From the NCBI GenBank assembly GCA_943704415.1, contig CALSCO010001717.1:1-44927 (forward strand): a stretch of DNA of 44,927 nucleotides. Reading direction: 5' to 3'. The notes under the pieces are model-generated. The model worked only from the letters and a program-made list of their open reading frames with translations. It had not been told where the DNA came from and searched no databases. This DNA is from Parvularia atlantis. Lineage: Eukaryota > Opisthokonta > Rotosphaerida. Positions 12,601 through 25,824 of the stretch are shown here, piece by piece (the stretch's first letter is position 1; every line of letters begins with the position of its first letter). The position numbers and the translations under genes were made by a program.

Positions 12601-14081
12601 CGCACGCCCCGCCGCCGCTACCGCACCGTTCCACGTTGACCGTGCGGCAGAGCGTCTGCACAAATACGTCCAGGCACAAGAACGGCACAAAGCCGTAGCG
12701 CACGACCACGTCCATCAGGGCCAGGCTGCTGTAGACGTCGTCGTTGCTCGAGGCCGACACACAGACGTTGCATGTGGCGACGATGATGTCGACGATGCTG
12801 CTCTCCTGTGTGAGCGCGCACGCGCACATATGAGTCATTGTGCGGGCGAGCACGCAGCGCTAGGCAGACCTCGAGCAGCGCAAAGTTGAACTTTACCATG
12901 CCGAGCAGCACCAGGAAGATGGAGCCGATCTCCTTTGTGAAGGCCTTGCGGCGTGCGACGTCGACGGTTGCTGCACGGCGGCGTCAGCTGGGTGCTCAGC
13001 GCATCGTTGGGGCTGCACCGAGCGTGAGCCAGTTGAGCAGCAAGCCGCACAGGCGGTGTCCGACGCCGGCAAGCTCGCGGCCCTCCTTGGTCAGCTTGCG
13101 GATGATTCTGCGCGTGCACCGTCAGACGCGCGTCGCGGCAACACGGACGCATGCCTCAGGCGCAGGTACAGGTCGGCGGTCGAGCCGGCGGCGCGCACGG
13201 CGACGGCAGCGAAGACGTGCGCGCGCTGGATGTCGCTCAGGTATTCGTTCTGTCCCTCGACCAGCTCGGCCATGAAGCCGTATGCGACCTGGCGGGCCTC
13301 GGCGGGCGCGGACGCCTGCAGAGCGCTCAGCGCAAGCCGTCGCCCAGGCAGTCACGGCCAGGCGCACCTCGAGCAGCGGCTCCACGGCGGCCCACAACGG
13401 CACAATGTCGTCGAGGCGGTGCGTCTTGACAAGCTCGCCCAGCTCGCGGAGGGCGCGAACGCGCTGGGCAAGCGGTAGCGCCGGGTCGATGCTGTGCAGA
13501 GCTGCGCGCACGTCGACAGGCTCGGCTGCGGTGCACACAGTGAGCACGCGGGAAGCGCTCGCCAGTGGCACGGACGCACGCGGTACAATCGGCGTTGCGA
13601 GCGCGTCGTTCACGGCCGTCGGGGCGGGCGACGCGTGCGATGAAGACGCCGTGGGCGATGCCGTCATTGCACCGGGAGCAGGCATGGGCAGTGCAGGCGG
13701 TGATGACGACGACGACGGCGACGACAGTAGAGCGGCGGCTACGGCGGCTGCGGCTGCCATCGGAGGCGGCGAGGCCACGGTGGGCTGTGCGGGCGACGTG
13801 GCACCGAGCACGGTGGTGGGCACGGGCATGGCCAGGCCCTGGATCGACGCTGCGCTGGGCGTCCCGGGCGCGCCCGGAGGCGGCTGGCCGACCCAGACGC
13901 GCAGCCGGTCGAGAAACTTGTCGGGCGGCTGGGCGCCGGCGCCGTGCGCGGTGCCGCTGGCGGTGGCCGTGGATGCAGCGGCGGTGGCGGTGGCGGTGGC
14001 GGTCGTCGGCGCAGTGGCGGCGGCGGCAGACGGCGCGGGCGGTGCGCGGGCAGCGCGCGGTGTGGCGCCGCGGTCGGCCAT
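6627..14081 (-). CDS. TSC2: Tuberin (TSC2) homologue, GTPase-activating protein for Rheb
   Basis: This is a GAP that switches off Rheb and so restrains TORC1, working with TSC1 at the lysosome/vacuole. The start at 14081 opens an Ala/Pro/Thr low-complexity segment, followed by a long HEAT-like tuberin region. KYGKELSAVEWDIILDML (near 12080), NLLTYRAEEIHPIAPSWL-type sequence (near 11750), EIILCFEKGLTKLNNTAKIC (near 10080) and IRDLAHRVLCVWFMGLRV (near 9370) line up in order with human tuberin. The Rap-GAP domain is at about 7870-6800: VDFHKAPLF, GVVYVGPGQMSEADIL, DDITQMIFHVATLMP, KKRHIGNDYVTIVYNDS with the catalytic Asn in GND, and RQVALHANHMSHLHS. The C-terminus ends IVPETADFTVYA at stop 6627-6629. 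There are roughly 25 or more introns; the donor at 7780 is a canonical GTAAGT. Exon limits between about 8000 and 9700 are uncertain. Confidence 0.9.
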
Positions 14082-14183
14082 TGGCGCGAAGTGAGCTCGC
14101 GGGCATTGTGGCTGTCTGTGCGGCCACCCAGGGGCGCCACCATGCGTGCACTTTCACGTTTTCACTCGGCCTCACGGAGCCAG

Positions 14184-17100
14184 ATGGCCGCCGCCGCCGC
14201 GCCCGCGGGCGGCGCGACGTTCTTCACGGGCAACAACACGCGCGAGATCAGGGAGCTGCGCGCGCTGCTCAACAGGTGGCGCCGTCGCGCTCCACCCGCG
14301 CCGCCGCAGCTCACTTCGCTCCCGCGCCGCGTCGCACGCGCAGCCTCGAGGTGCAGCGCTCGGACGGGTATGTGGGCGTGGTCAAGCGCGTGATCCAGTA
14401 CATGACGCTGGGCATGGACGTGTCGGGCCTGCTGAGCGAGATGATCATGGTGCGGCACACGACGCGCCGCGCCTCGCCGTCGCGCGCCCACCTCGCTCGC
14501 AGGCCACGTCGACCAAGAACCTGGTGCAGAAGAAGCTCGTATACCTGTACCTGTGCACCTACGCCGACACCAACGCCGAGCTGGCGCTGCTGGTCATCAA
14601 CACGCTGCAGAAGGTTCGTGCGCGGCCACGCCCCGTCCTCGCCCGGCTCACGCTCACGGCGCGCGCACAGGACTGCCGCGACGAGAACCCGATCGTGCGC
14701 GGCCTCGCCCTGCGCTCGCTGTGCTCGCTGCGCCTGCCCAACATCGTTGAGTACATCACCGTCCCGCTCAAGACGTGCCTTGGTGATGTCAGCGCCTACG
14801 TCCGCAAGACCGCCACGCTCGGCTGCGTCAAGCTGTACCACATGGCCCCGCGCATCGTCCAGGGTCTGCGCCGCGCCGCGCTGCGAGGCGCCGCACACTC
14901 ATCGCTGCCGCCGCCGCGCACGCACGCAGAGAGCGACGTCGTCGACCGCCTGTACGCCCTGCTGCGCGACCGCGACCCGCAAGTGCTCGGTGGGAGCGAT
15001 CGCTGCGCTGCACGGTGCTCGAGGCCGCTGACGCTGCCCGGCCGTGCGCGCCGCCGCAGCCAACAGCGTCGCCGCACTGGACGAGATCCTGGCCGATGAG
15101 GGCGGTATGGCCCTCAACCGCCCGCTCGCGCTGCACCTGTACCAGCAGCTGCGCCATCTGAACGAGTGGGGCCAGTGCCTGGTGCTGGACGTGCTCGCGC
15201 GCTACCAGCCCGACACGGAGGACGAGGTGTACACGCTGCTGGTGCGGGCGCGTGCTGCACAGAGGCGGAGCGCATCTGACGGACACGCGGCAGAACGTGC
15301 TCGACGAGCGCCTCAAGCACAACAACAGCGCCGTCGTCATGGCCGCCGTCAAGCTCTTCATCACGCTGACGGCGCCGCTCGAGCACCTGCACGAAGACGT
15401 GTACAACCGCGTCAAAGGTGGCCCGCGCATGCCCGGCGCCGCGCGGCTGAAACAGGGCACCCCGCAGAGCCGCTGCTGACGATCCTTTCGGCCGGCTCGC
15501 CCGAGCTGTCGTACACGTGCCTGGCGCACCTGCAGTTGCTCAACATGCGCGCGTCCAACTTTCTCGAGAACGACTACAAGTACTTCTTCCTGAGGCATGG
15601 CGCTCGCGAGGCGCGCGATGCGTCGGCTCACGCGGCGCGGCGCAGGTTCAACGACCCGTCGTACATTCGCTCGCAGAAGCTGGCGCTGCTCGTCGATGTC
15701 GCGACGGCGGCTAACGCGGCCGCCATCATCGAGGAGCTCAGGTATGCCCCGGGTGCGCGCAGCTATGCGGCCGTGCGGATACTCACCGCTTGGCTGAAGT
15801 GAGTACGTGACCGACGTGAGCACGGTGATTGCCTGCCGCTCCATCACGTCGCTGGGCGAGATCGCGCAGAAGGCACGCTTCGCTGCGTGCGCCTGTGCAG
15901 GGCGCCTCGTTGACGCCTCGCCGCGTCGGCAGGTGGGCGGGTCGTCCGTGGACGCCGTGGTGGACAAGCTGCTGTCGTTCGACGATCTCGACATCGACTA
16001 CATCAGCGCGCAGACGCTTGTGACGATCAAGGGTACGTCTGCGCGCACGCTGGCGGCCGGTAACCGCTGACAGGGCCGCTCTCGGTGCGCAGACCTCGTC
16101 GTGCGGTTCCCTGCACGTGCGCGCGAGGTGCTGGACAAGTTGCGGCAGACCCTGCGCGTGCAGGATGCGGCAGATGCCAAGGTGCCGTGCGCGGCCGGCA
16201 CGCGCGCACAATGGCACTGGCTGACGCGCGGCTGGCCAGACCGCCCTGCTGTTCATCCTGGGCGACTACGGCGACATGATTGACGACGCGCCGTACATCA
16301 TCGAGCCGCTGATCAACAACCTCGCGGTGCGACCGCGGCCGCGCGAGCTGAACGGAGGCACCCTCACAGAGCGAACGCAGAACGAGCGCTCGTCAGTTGT
16401 GCGCCTGGCGCTGCTGACCGCGACCATGAAGCTCTTCTTTAAGCGCCCGGCCGAGGTCCAGATGATGCTCGGCAAACTGCTGCAGACCGAGATCTTCGGT
16501 GCGAGTGCACGCGCGCGCTGCAGGGGCCGCGCACGCGATGCTGATGCGCCCGAGGGCGGCCAGGCGAGCTCACGCTGCTCACCGAGCCGCATGACCGCGC
16601 GCTGCTCTACTACCGCCTGCTTCAGAAGGGCGTGGAGGTGGCGCGGCGCGTGGTGGACAGCGCGCGCGAGGCGAGCGTGTCGATTGGAGACGACGACGAC
16701 ACGCGCAAGCTCATGGTGCCCGCGCGGTGCCGCGCCCTTGCTGCGTCGCGTGGCTGACAAAGCGTGCCCGCGCAGGACCAGCTGTTCAACGAGCTCAACA
16801 GCCTCGCTGTGGTGTACCGCCGCCCGTCCGAGCTGTTCATTCAGCAGATGTCGCCGTACGTCAAGGCGGCGCCGACCGGGGCCTCACGATCGCCCGCTGC
16901 ACCGGCCGCCGCACCGGTCCCCGTGTCGGCGTCGGCGACGTCACAGGCAGCGCCGGCACAACGAACACCGGCGGTCTCGCAGTCGTGCGTCTCGGGCGTC
17001 CGCCTGCGCGCTCGTCTGCTTAGCTGCGACGCGCGCGTCAGGCTGATCGACTTTTCGTCCTCGCCCGGCGGCTCGGCGCCGTTGCGGCAGGAGCCGTTTG

Positions 17101-17877
17101 GCGTGTCGCTGCTGGACGACTTTTTGTCGGTGCGTCGCCGCGCAACGATGGCTGGCCCGCTGAGCCGCTGACAGACAACGCAACACACACAGCCACCGTC
17201 GCCGGCCGTCGCCTCGCCCAGCGTCACGGCCACGCACGCGATGGCGGGCGCGGGCGGGCCGCTGCCGCAGCTGTCAAGTCTGAGCATCTCGTCGCCTGCG
17301 TCGGTCGCGGTGTCGCCGGCGAGTGCGCATGCGCCGCGGGGGCCCGCATCACTGCGCCTGGGCGTGTCGCTGCGGCTGGACCCGCAGACGTTCCAAACCT
17401 ACTGGAAGGCGTTCATGGCCATGTGCGTGTGCACGGGCGCGCGCGCGCATCGCCGCAGGCTATCGTGGCTGAGCGCGCGGTGTGTGCAGGTCCAACTTCC
17501 AGGCGTCGCTTGTGACGACGCAGCCGACCGTAGCGTCAATTGAGGCGGCGCTGACGGCGCGCGGGCAGCTCGCGACAATGGCGTCGGGCGGCACGGGCGA
17601 CCTGCTCAAGTTCTACTTCTACGGGCAGGATCTGGTGCGCAGCGTGTGCGGGTTCGCGCGGGTGCAGCGGGCGGGGCGGCTGACGGCTGCGCGGGGGCGT
17701 GCTCGGGGCGCGCAGGACTCGCAGGTGCTGTTCCTGATCGAGGTCAAGGTGACGCCGTCGATCAATTACTACGTGGCGACGACACGCGCGGGCGTGCCGG
17801 GCGGGGGTGGCGCAGCGCCAGCGGCGGTGGGGGCGCTGATGGGCGCGGTGGAGGCGGTGGTGCGTGCTGCGCTGTGA
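14184..17877 (+). CDS. AP4B1: AP-4 adaptor complex subunit beta
   Basis: This is the large beta subunit of the AP-4 coat, which sorts cargo at the trans-Golgi. The trunk reads like AP4B1 more than beta-1/2 adaptin: RVIQYMTLGMDVSGLLSEMI, NLVQKKLVYLYLCTYADTN, RGLALRSLCSLRLPNIVEY, SAYVRKTATLGCVKLYHMA, NSAVVMAAVKLFITLTAPLE, ILGDYGDMIDDAPYIIEPLI and LLYYRLLQKGVEVARRVV. A Pro/Ala/Ser hinge (about 16880-17360) leads to a C-terminal platform domain (LDPQTFQTYWKAF to the stop at 17875-17877). An in-frame ATG at 14142 could add 14 residues. Two introns have GC donors (15595-15645 and 15873-15932). The gene is head to head with TSC2 and only 25 bases ahead of the kinase gene. A beta-1/2 adaptin is the main alternative. 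Confidence 0.85.
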
Positions 17878-17902
17878 GGGGCGCTGTCTGTGTTTGGGTC
17901 CG

Positions 17903-18852
17903 ATGACGGTAGACGACGACACGGACGGTGATGGCGCGGCCGAGCGCGCGGCGCCCGTCGTGGCCATCGCCGGCGCGTCGTGCTCGGGCAAGACGACGCT
18001 GGCGCGGCGGCTGGCGGCGGCGCTGGAGGCTGACGGGGCGGTGCACGTCGTCCGCGTGGCGCAGGACGAGCACTTCGTGGCGCGGGTGCGTCGTGCGCAT
18101 CCTTGCCGTGCCGTGCTGCTCGCGCCTCATTGGCCCGCCCTCGCCGTCAGGAGCGCCTGCAGCCCGCGCCCGACAACCCCGCCGAGCTTGACTGGGACGC
18201 GCCGTCGGCCCTCGACTGGCCGGCCATCGTCGCGCGCATCAACGCCGCCCGCACGCGCCCGCGCGACGCCTGCGCCCGCTGCCGCGCCGCCGCCGCCCGC
18301 GCTGCCCGCGACGCGCACGGCCGACGCGACGGCGGGGCGACCGAGGAGGGCTCGGACGAGCATCTGGCCGTGGCGAAGGACGGCGACAGCGGCCGGCCAG
18401 CCGCCGCCGCGCCGCGCACCAGCAGTAGCGCGACGGCAGCAGCAGCCGCGCCCGCGCACATCGTCCTCACCGACGGCTTCCTCGCCCTCGCCCACGAGCG
18501 CCTGCGCACGCACGTCTACCGCCGCGTGCTCTACCTGCGCGCCGACTACGACCTGCTCCAGCGCCGCCGCGTCGCACGGCCGCTCGTCGCCGAGCACGGT
18601 GCGCCCGCGCCCGCCTCGGCTGGCACACCCACACGCTCACGCTCACGCTCACCGCCGATGCGCCACGCAGCCTACGCCGAGAGCCCAGACTACTGGCGCA
18701 CGGTCGGGTGGCCCGCGCACCTCCGGCACGACCCGCCCGCGCACCGCGCCCTGCCGCACGTCACCACGCTCGACGCCGCCCGCCCGTCCGACGACCTCCT
18801 GCGCGACGCCCTCAACCTCGTGCGCTCGCTGCTGCTCAGCACCGATCAATAG
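17903..18852 (+). CDS. NRK1: Nicotinamide riboside kinase (uridine kinase-like)
   Basis: It phosphorylates nicotinamide riboside to NMN in NAD salvage, in the cytoplasm. Three exons (introns 18086-18150 and 18599-18670) give 270 residues, longer than the roughly 200 of human NRK1. The P-loop GASCSGKTT is near residue 27. VAQDEHF supplies the acidic substrate-binding residue, LDWPAIV sits where NRKs have their substrate loop, VLTDGFLAL gives the Walker B-like strand, and SPDYWRTVGWPAHLRHD matches the NRK signature near the C-terminus. The extra length is an Ala/Arg/Ser-rich insert of about 60 residues before Walker B. It follows AP-4 beta on the same strand after 25 bases. A related uridine or pantothenate kinase is less likely because of the YW...WP motif. 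Confidence 0.85.
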
Positions 18853-18891
18853 CAAGGAGCCAACACTGGTAGCAACACCCGCCAGCGCGCG

Positions 18892-20458
18892 TCAGATGCG
18901 CGTCGTCTTCGTCAGGTTGTTGATCTCCTCAAGAATGTCGTCGCGCAAACCCTGCGCGCGTCCAGGCTCAGCACACGTCCGCAAATCGCGCGCACACGCC
19001 CGCACGCGCACCATCGACGACACGCCGAGCTGTTGCAGCTTCTCGTCGTTCAGCCGGGCCAGGCGGCGCCCGTTGATGTTGTTCTCGCGGAAGACGTTCA
19101 CGACCGGCGCAAACTCATCGCCCAGCTTGAGCAGCCACAGGCCCACGTCCAGCTCGTTCCAGTTGTTGACTGGCGCGCAGCCCGTCAGCGGTGCACTGCA
19201 GCCGCACAACGCGCGCGGGTGCCACCGTCTGGGTCGAGCTGCTGCTGCATCAGCATCGCGCGGTTGATCGTATCGCCCTTGCGCGGCTCGCTCGAGGTCA
19301 ACGGCAGCGAGGCCACGCTGCGTCCGCTTGCATGCTCAACACCACGGCCGACCCGCGAGCGCGCACGCACTCAGGCGACATGCCCATGCTCCGCCGGTTG
19401 ATCGTGCCGCCGCTCTTCTTGCGCGAGATGGACGCCGACGCGGCGAGCGTGACGGCGGACCCGTTGTTAGCTGCATGTGCGCGCGCCAGCCAGCCAGTCA
19501 GACGGTTGTCGTTGCCGGGCAGGCGCGCGGAAGCGCACGGTTGCTCTCGAGCAGGTTGTACACCTCCGTGTGGCCGTTCTCGTACGCAAGCTGGCTGGCC
19601 CTCTTGCCGCGCTGCATGTGGCGCACATGTGGCGTCGTGAGTGTCCCACGCGGAGCAATAACGGCGCCGCGCACCGTGCTGATCAAGTTGGTCGCCGCGC
19701 CCTGGCTCAGAAGCATCCTGGCGATTTGGAACGAGCCCGAGTGCGCCGCAAACATCAGCGCGCTCCAGCCGAACTGCGACGCGCCGCAAACCGGTCAGCC
19801 GGGCACGCGCGAGGGCTGTGGGCGCGTACCTTGTCCTGCAGGTCCAGCGTGATACCCTCGACTTGGAGCAGGTACGCCACAACGTCGGCCTGCTCCGAAA
19901 ACGCCGCCAGCATTAGCGCCGTTTTTCCGCTCTGCCGTGTCGCGCGCCGACGTCAGCCGCGGCCCGCGCGCCACGCTGGCACGCGCCTTATCGGCCCGGT
20001 CGACGTTTGTGCCGGCCTCGAGCAGTGCCTTGACCGCGTCGAGGTCGCCGCGCGCGCCCGCGTACATCAGGGGCGTGCGCCCGTCCTGCACCGCGCGGGC
20101 ACTGTCAGCAGCAAAGCCTCATCTACCACGGACGCAAGTGGGCGCGCACCTTGTCAGTCACATCCACCTTGGCCTTGTACTTGATCAGGAGGCGGAGGCA
20201 CTCGGCCTGGTGCTCGGCGACGGCGAGGTGCAGCGCCGTGTGGCCAATCTTGTCTGCGCGCAGCCGATACAGCCGTGCACGCACGGACGCCCCTGGAACG
20301 CGCACTCTTCAGGTTGCGCTTCGCCTTGCCCTTGAGCAGCGCCAGCGTGGCCTTCTTGTGCCCGGCGGCGCAGGCGACCATCAGGGCAGTCATGCCGTCG
20401 TCGTCCTTGGCGTCGAGATTGACGCCGGCGTCGATGGCCTGCGACGTGCTAAACGTGA

Positions 20459-20517
<59 letters not shown>

Positions 20518-22431
20518 GCGCCCGGCCATGCAGCGCACCTTCTTGATGCCGTCGACGTAGTCGTACGAGGCGTCGTCGCGCAGCACCCGCTCCATCTCGG
20601 CCTTCCGCTCTGTGTGTGTGTGCGCGCGGCAAAGCAGTGAGCCCGGGCGGGCGGGCGAGCCCCACACACCCTCTGCGCTCTTGGTTGTGACCTTCTGCTC
20701 GCGCGCCGTGCGCTCCTTCTCCCAGTTGGCGCGGTCCTCGTCCGTCTGGAGCTTGTTGACGAAGAAGGTCGACTGGGGCGCGCTCGCGGCGACGGTCGCC
20801 ATCGCCGCTGCGGCCGCCGCGGCCGCCTCGCGGTTGGCCGTCTTGGCGTCGACCGGGGGCGGTGCTGGGGCGGCCGGCGCTGCCGCGGCCGCGGCGACAG
20901 TGGGTGCAGCGGCGGGCGCGCCGGGCCTGCAGCGCCCGTCAGCGTGCGGAGGACGCACACAGGCGCCAGCACGCACGCAGGGGCCGGGCGCTTCCACGGC
21001 GGCACCTCGCCCTTCTTCTCACGCACACGGCGCAGCTCGACGAGGGCCTGATGCGGGCGCGCACTCAATTGAGCCGTGGCCACGCGCACGCGCGCGCCGC
21101 GCACAGCACCTTCTCGGCCATATCCTTGCCAAAGTGGATGAGCATCTTCTGGTACTGCATCTCCTCCTGCGCGTCCCAGAACTCGATCTGGTGGCCCGCC
21201 GGGGTCAGCCAGAAACGCGCGTGTGCGGCGCCTCGCACCGGCTTGGCGCCCTTGTCGTCGTCGTCGTCGCCACCGTCGTCGTCGTCATCGTCCGCGTCGA
21301 TCAGGCGCGTGGACGACCCGCCCGACGGCTTAGGCAGCGACGCCACCGAGGCCGCGGCAGTCGAGCCCGTGCGCGACACAGGCGGCACGGAGGGCCGCGG
21401 CGGCGGGGCAGCAGACACGGTCGACGACTGCCGCGCGGGCGGTGCGGGGGTGGGGGCCGCAGTGGTCGGCGGCGGGGGCGGCGGCGCCGAGAAGAAGTTG
21501 GCCGGGACGGGCGCGGGCGCATCGAATTTGTCGGGCGGGGGCGGGGGCGGGGCGATGTCGAACAAGAGTGGCGCGGGTGCGGGCGGGAGCGAGGGCAGGA
21601 GCGTGCGCAGCTTGGTGTCGGGTGCGGCGCCGCTGCCGACAATCTCGGGCGGCGGTGGCAGCTCGCCCATCGAGCCAGACGCGGCGACGCCGCCGGCCAT
21701 CGTCTGGCTGACGACGGCGTCGAACGACGGCTGCGACAGCGCCATACTTGTCGGCCGCTGCACGTACTGGTTGATGCGGTCGGTCTCTGCCCACGCGCGC
21801 GTCGTCAGCGAGGTGGGCGCAGACCGAGGAGGCGCGCACCGGCCGTCTTGGCCGCCTGCGAGTCTTCGAGGCGGTCCTTGTGCGCTGCGGCCGCGCCGGT
21901 CAGCGCCCGCTCGGCCCGTGCGGCGCGTGCGGGGCGGCGCACCGAGCAGCTTGCTCTTGATGAGCGGGGTCGACTCGACGTCGATGGGGCGGATGCCCTT
22001 CTTGTTGGGCTCGTAGATGTCGGCGTTGTAGTTGAGGAGGATGTCGACCAGCTCGGGCTTGCCGAGCATGGCGCTCCAGTGCAGCGGCGTGTCGCCGGCG
22101 TCGTTCCTGCGGGCGGCGTGAGGCGCGGGCGCGGCGGGCCGAGTGGCAGCGGGCGGGTCGCACTTGACCGAGACGCTGGCGCCGTTGTTGAGCAGCGCCT
22201 TGGCGACGGCGCCGTGGCCCTTGGCGGCGGCCCAGTGCAGCGGCGTCGAGCCGAATTGGTCCTTGACGTCGCTGAGCCGCGTGCTGCGCGGTCGGTGCGC
22301 CGTCGGCGCGCGCGGGTGAGCGAACGGGCACGGCGAACGCACCCGCCAAGCTGCCGCAGCAGCGCCGTCGTCTCCTCGAGGTCGCCGGCCTTGGCCGCGG
22401 CGACCATGGCCTGCGCGGTGTCGGCGCTCAT
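18892..22431 (-). CDS. Ankyrin-polyproline-ankyrin-SAM domain protein, unknown function
   Basis: The start at 22431 (MSADTAQAMVAAAKAGDLEE) opens two or three ankyrin repeats (FGSTPLHWAAAKGHGAVA, DTPLHWSAMLGKPELVDILL). Next is an Ala/Pro-rich segment with several PPPPP runs (about 21660-21390), an Asp-rich stretch, and a conserved-looking linker (GHQIEFWDAQEEMQYQK, LRRVREKKGEVPPWKRP). A charged helical region (VNKLQTDEDRANWEKERTA) precedes a second block of about six ankyrin repeats (DGMTALMVACAAGHKKATL, GHTALHLAVAEHQAECLRL, GRTPLMYAGARGDLDAVKA, WSALMFAAHSGSFQIARML). A SAM domain (NWNELDVGLWLLKLGDEF to NLTKTTRI) ends at stop 18892-18894. Phases agree at the splice junctions I checked across the polyproline and linker region, which supports one gene. 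It is probably a cytoskeletal or signalling scaffold; I recognise no named orthologue. Confidence 0.75.
20461..20521. repeat. Alternating CA/CG dinucleotide microsatellite inside an intron
   Basis: About 21 CA dinucleotides run directly into about nine CG dinucleotides, a 61-base strictly alternating purine-pyrimidine tract. It occupies most of a 100-base intron (20439-20538, minus strand, GTGCGC donor) of the ankyrin-SAM gene. Such tracts can form left-handed Z-DNA. Confidence 0.95.
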
Positions 22432-22988
22432 GGGGCGGGTGCGTGTGCGGCCGGGATCTGCCTGAGCGCGGTGGGAGGCGGGACGGGAACGTGGGGCGCG
22501 ACGGGCAGGGTCAACCGACTGAGCCTAGTGTCGGGAATGCAGTGCCCCTCGAGCCAATGTTGTCCGCCATCATGCCTCGCGCGCGGCACCAGTGATCACG
22601 CGCATGGTGTGGCGGCGCACCCATTGGCCACGTGGACGGCCGCGGATTGACTGAGCGGACTGGACGGATTGAACGGACTAGACAGACTGGACTGGGCGGA
22701 CTGGACGGACTGGACGGATTGAACGGACTGAACGGACTGGACTGAGCGGACTGGACAGACTGGGCGGACGGACTGGACTGAGCGGATTGAACGGACTGAG
22801 CGGACTGGACAGACTGGACTGACTGGACTGAGCGGACTGGACAGACTGGACAGACTGGACGGATTGAACGGACTGGACGGACTGGACGGACTGGACAGAC
22901 TGGACAGACTGGGCGGACTGGACGGCCGACGCTTGCCGGCCGACGAGCTCGCACAAAGAGAGAGCGCTCTTTTGTGTGTGTGTGGGCG
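22432..22988. promoter_or_regulatory. Shared divergent promoter of the ankyrin-SAM gene and NTA1
   Basis: This is a 557-base interval between two divergent start codons and one of the longest gene-free stretches here. It holds CCAAT-type elements near 22553 (CCAAT on the plus strand) and 22622 (ATTGG on the plus strand), an E-box CACGTG at 22629-22634, and a 284-base minisatellite listed separately. No gene is seen. Confidence 0.55.
22642..22925. repeat. Pentamer-based minisatellite (GGACT/GGACG type)
   Basis: A 284-base array is built from five-base units such as GGACT, GGACG and GACAG with variants (GATTG, AACGG, AGCGG). They combine into ten-base and longer repeats such as GGACTGGACG and GGACGGATTGAACGGACTG. 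Because the unit length is not a multiple of three, all three frames read as short peptide repeats (for example SVQSVQ on the minus strand), which are not a gene. It ends 63 bases before the NTA1 start. Confidence 0.95.
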
Positions 22989-25799
<2,811 letters not shown>

Positions 25800-25824
25800 T
25801 CACCCGCCGCCCGCGCACGTCCAC

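Noticed and set aside
14079-14090. E2F-like TTGGCGCGAA at the TSC2 start
   Set aside because: It overlaps the TSC2 start codon and occurs in very GC-rich DNA, where such a match is expected by chance.
17864-19267. A 467-codon open frame through NRK1 and beyond on the plus strand
   Set aside because: Only its first part (17903-18085) is real NRK1 sequence. After the intron the kinase continues in another frame and the rest is Arg/Ser/Thr-rich non-protein-like translation.
18892-22431. Treating the two ankyrin blocks as two separate genes
   Set aside because: Exon phases connect the N-terminal repeats, polyproline region, linker and second ankyrin block, with no stop codon in the spliced frame and no promoter-like gap between them.
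20612-22465. A 617-codon plus-strand open frame opposite the ankyrin-SAM gene
   Set aside because: It is Arg/Gly/Ala-rich shadow sequence. The minus strand gives clear ankyrin, polyproline and SAM features with consistent splice phases.
22642-22925. Possible CRISPR-like array
   Set aside because: There are no unique spacers, the unit is five bases, and the context is a eukaryotic nuclear genome. It is a minisatellite.
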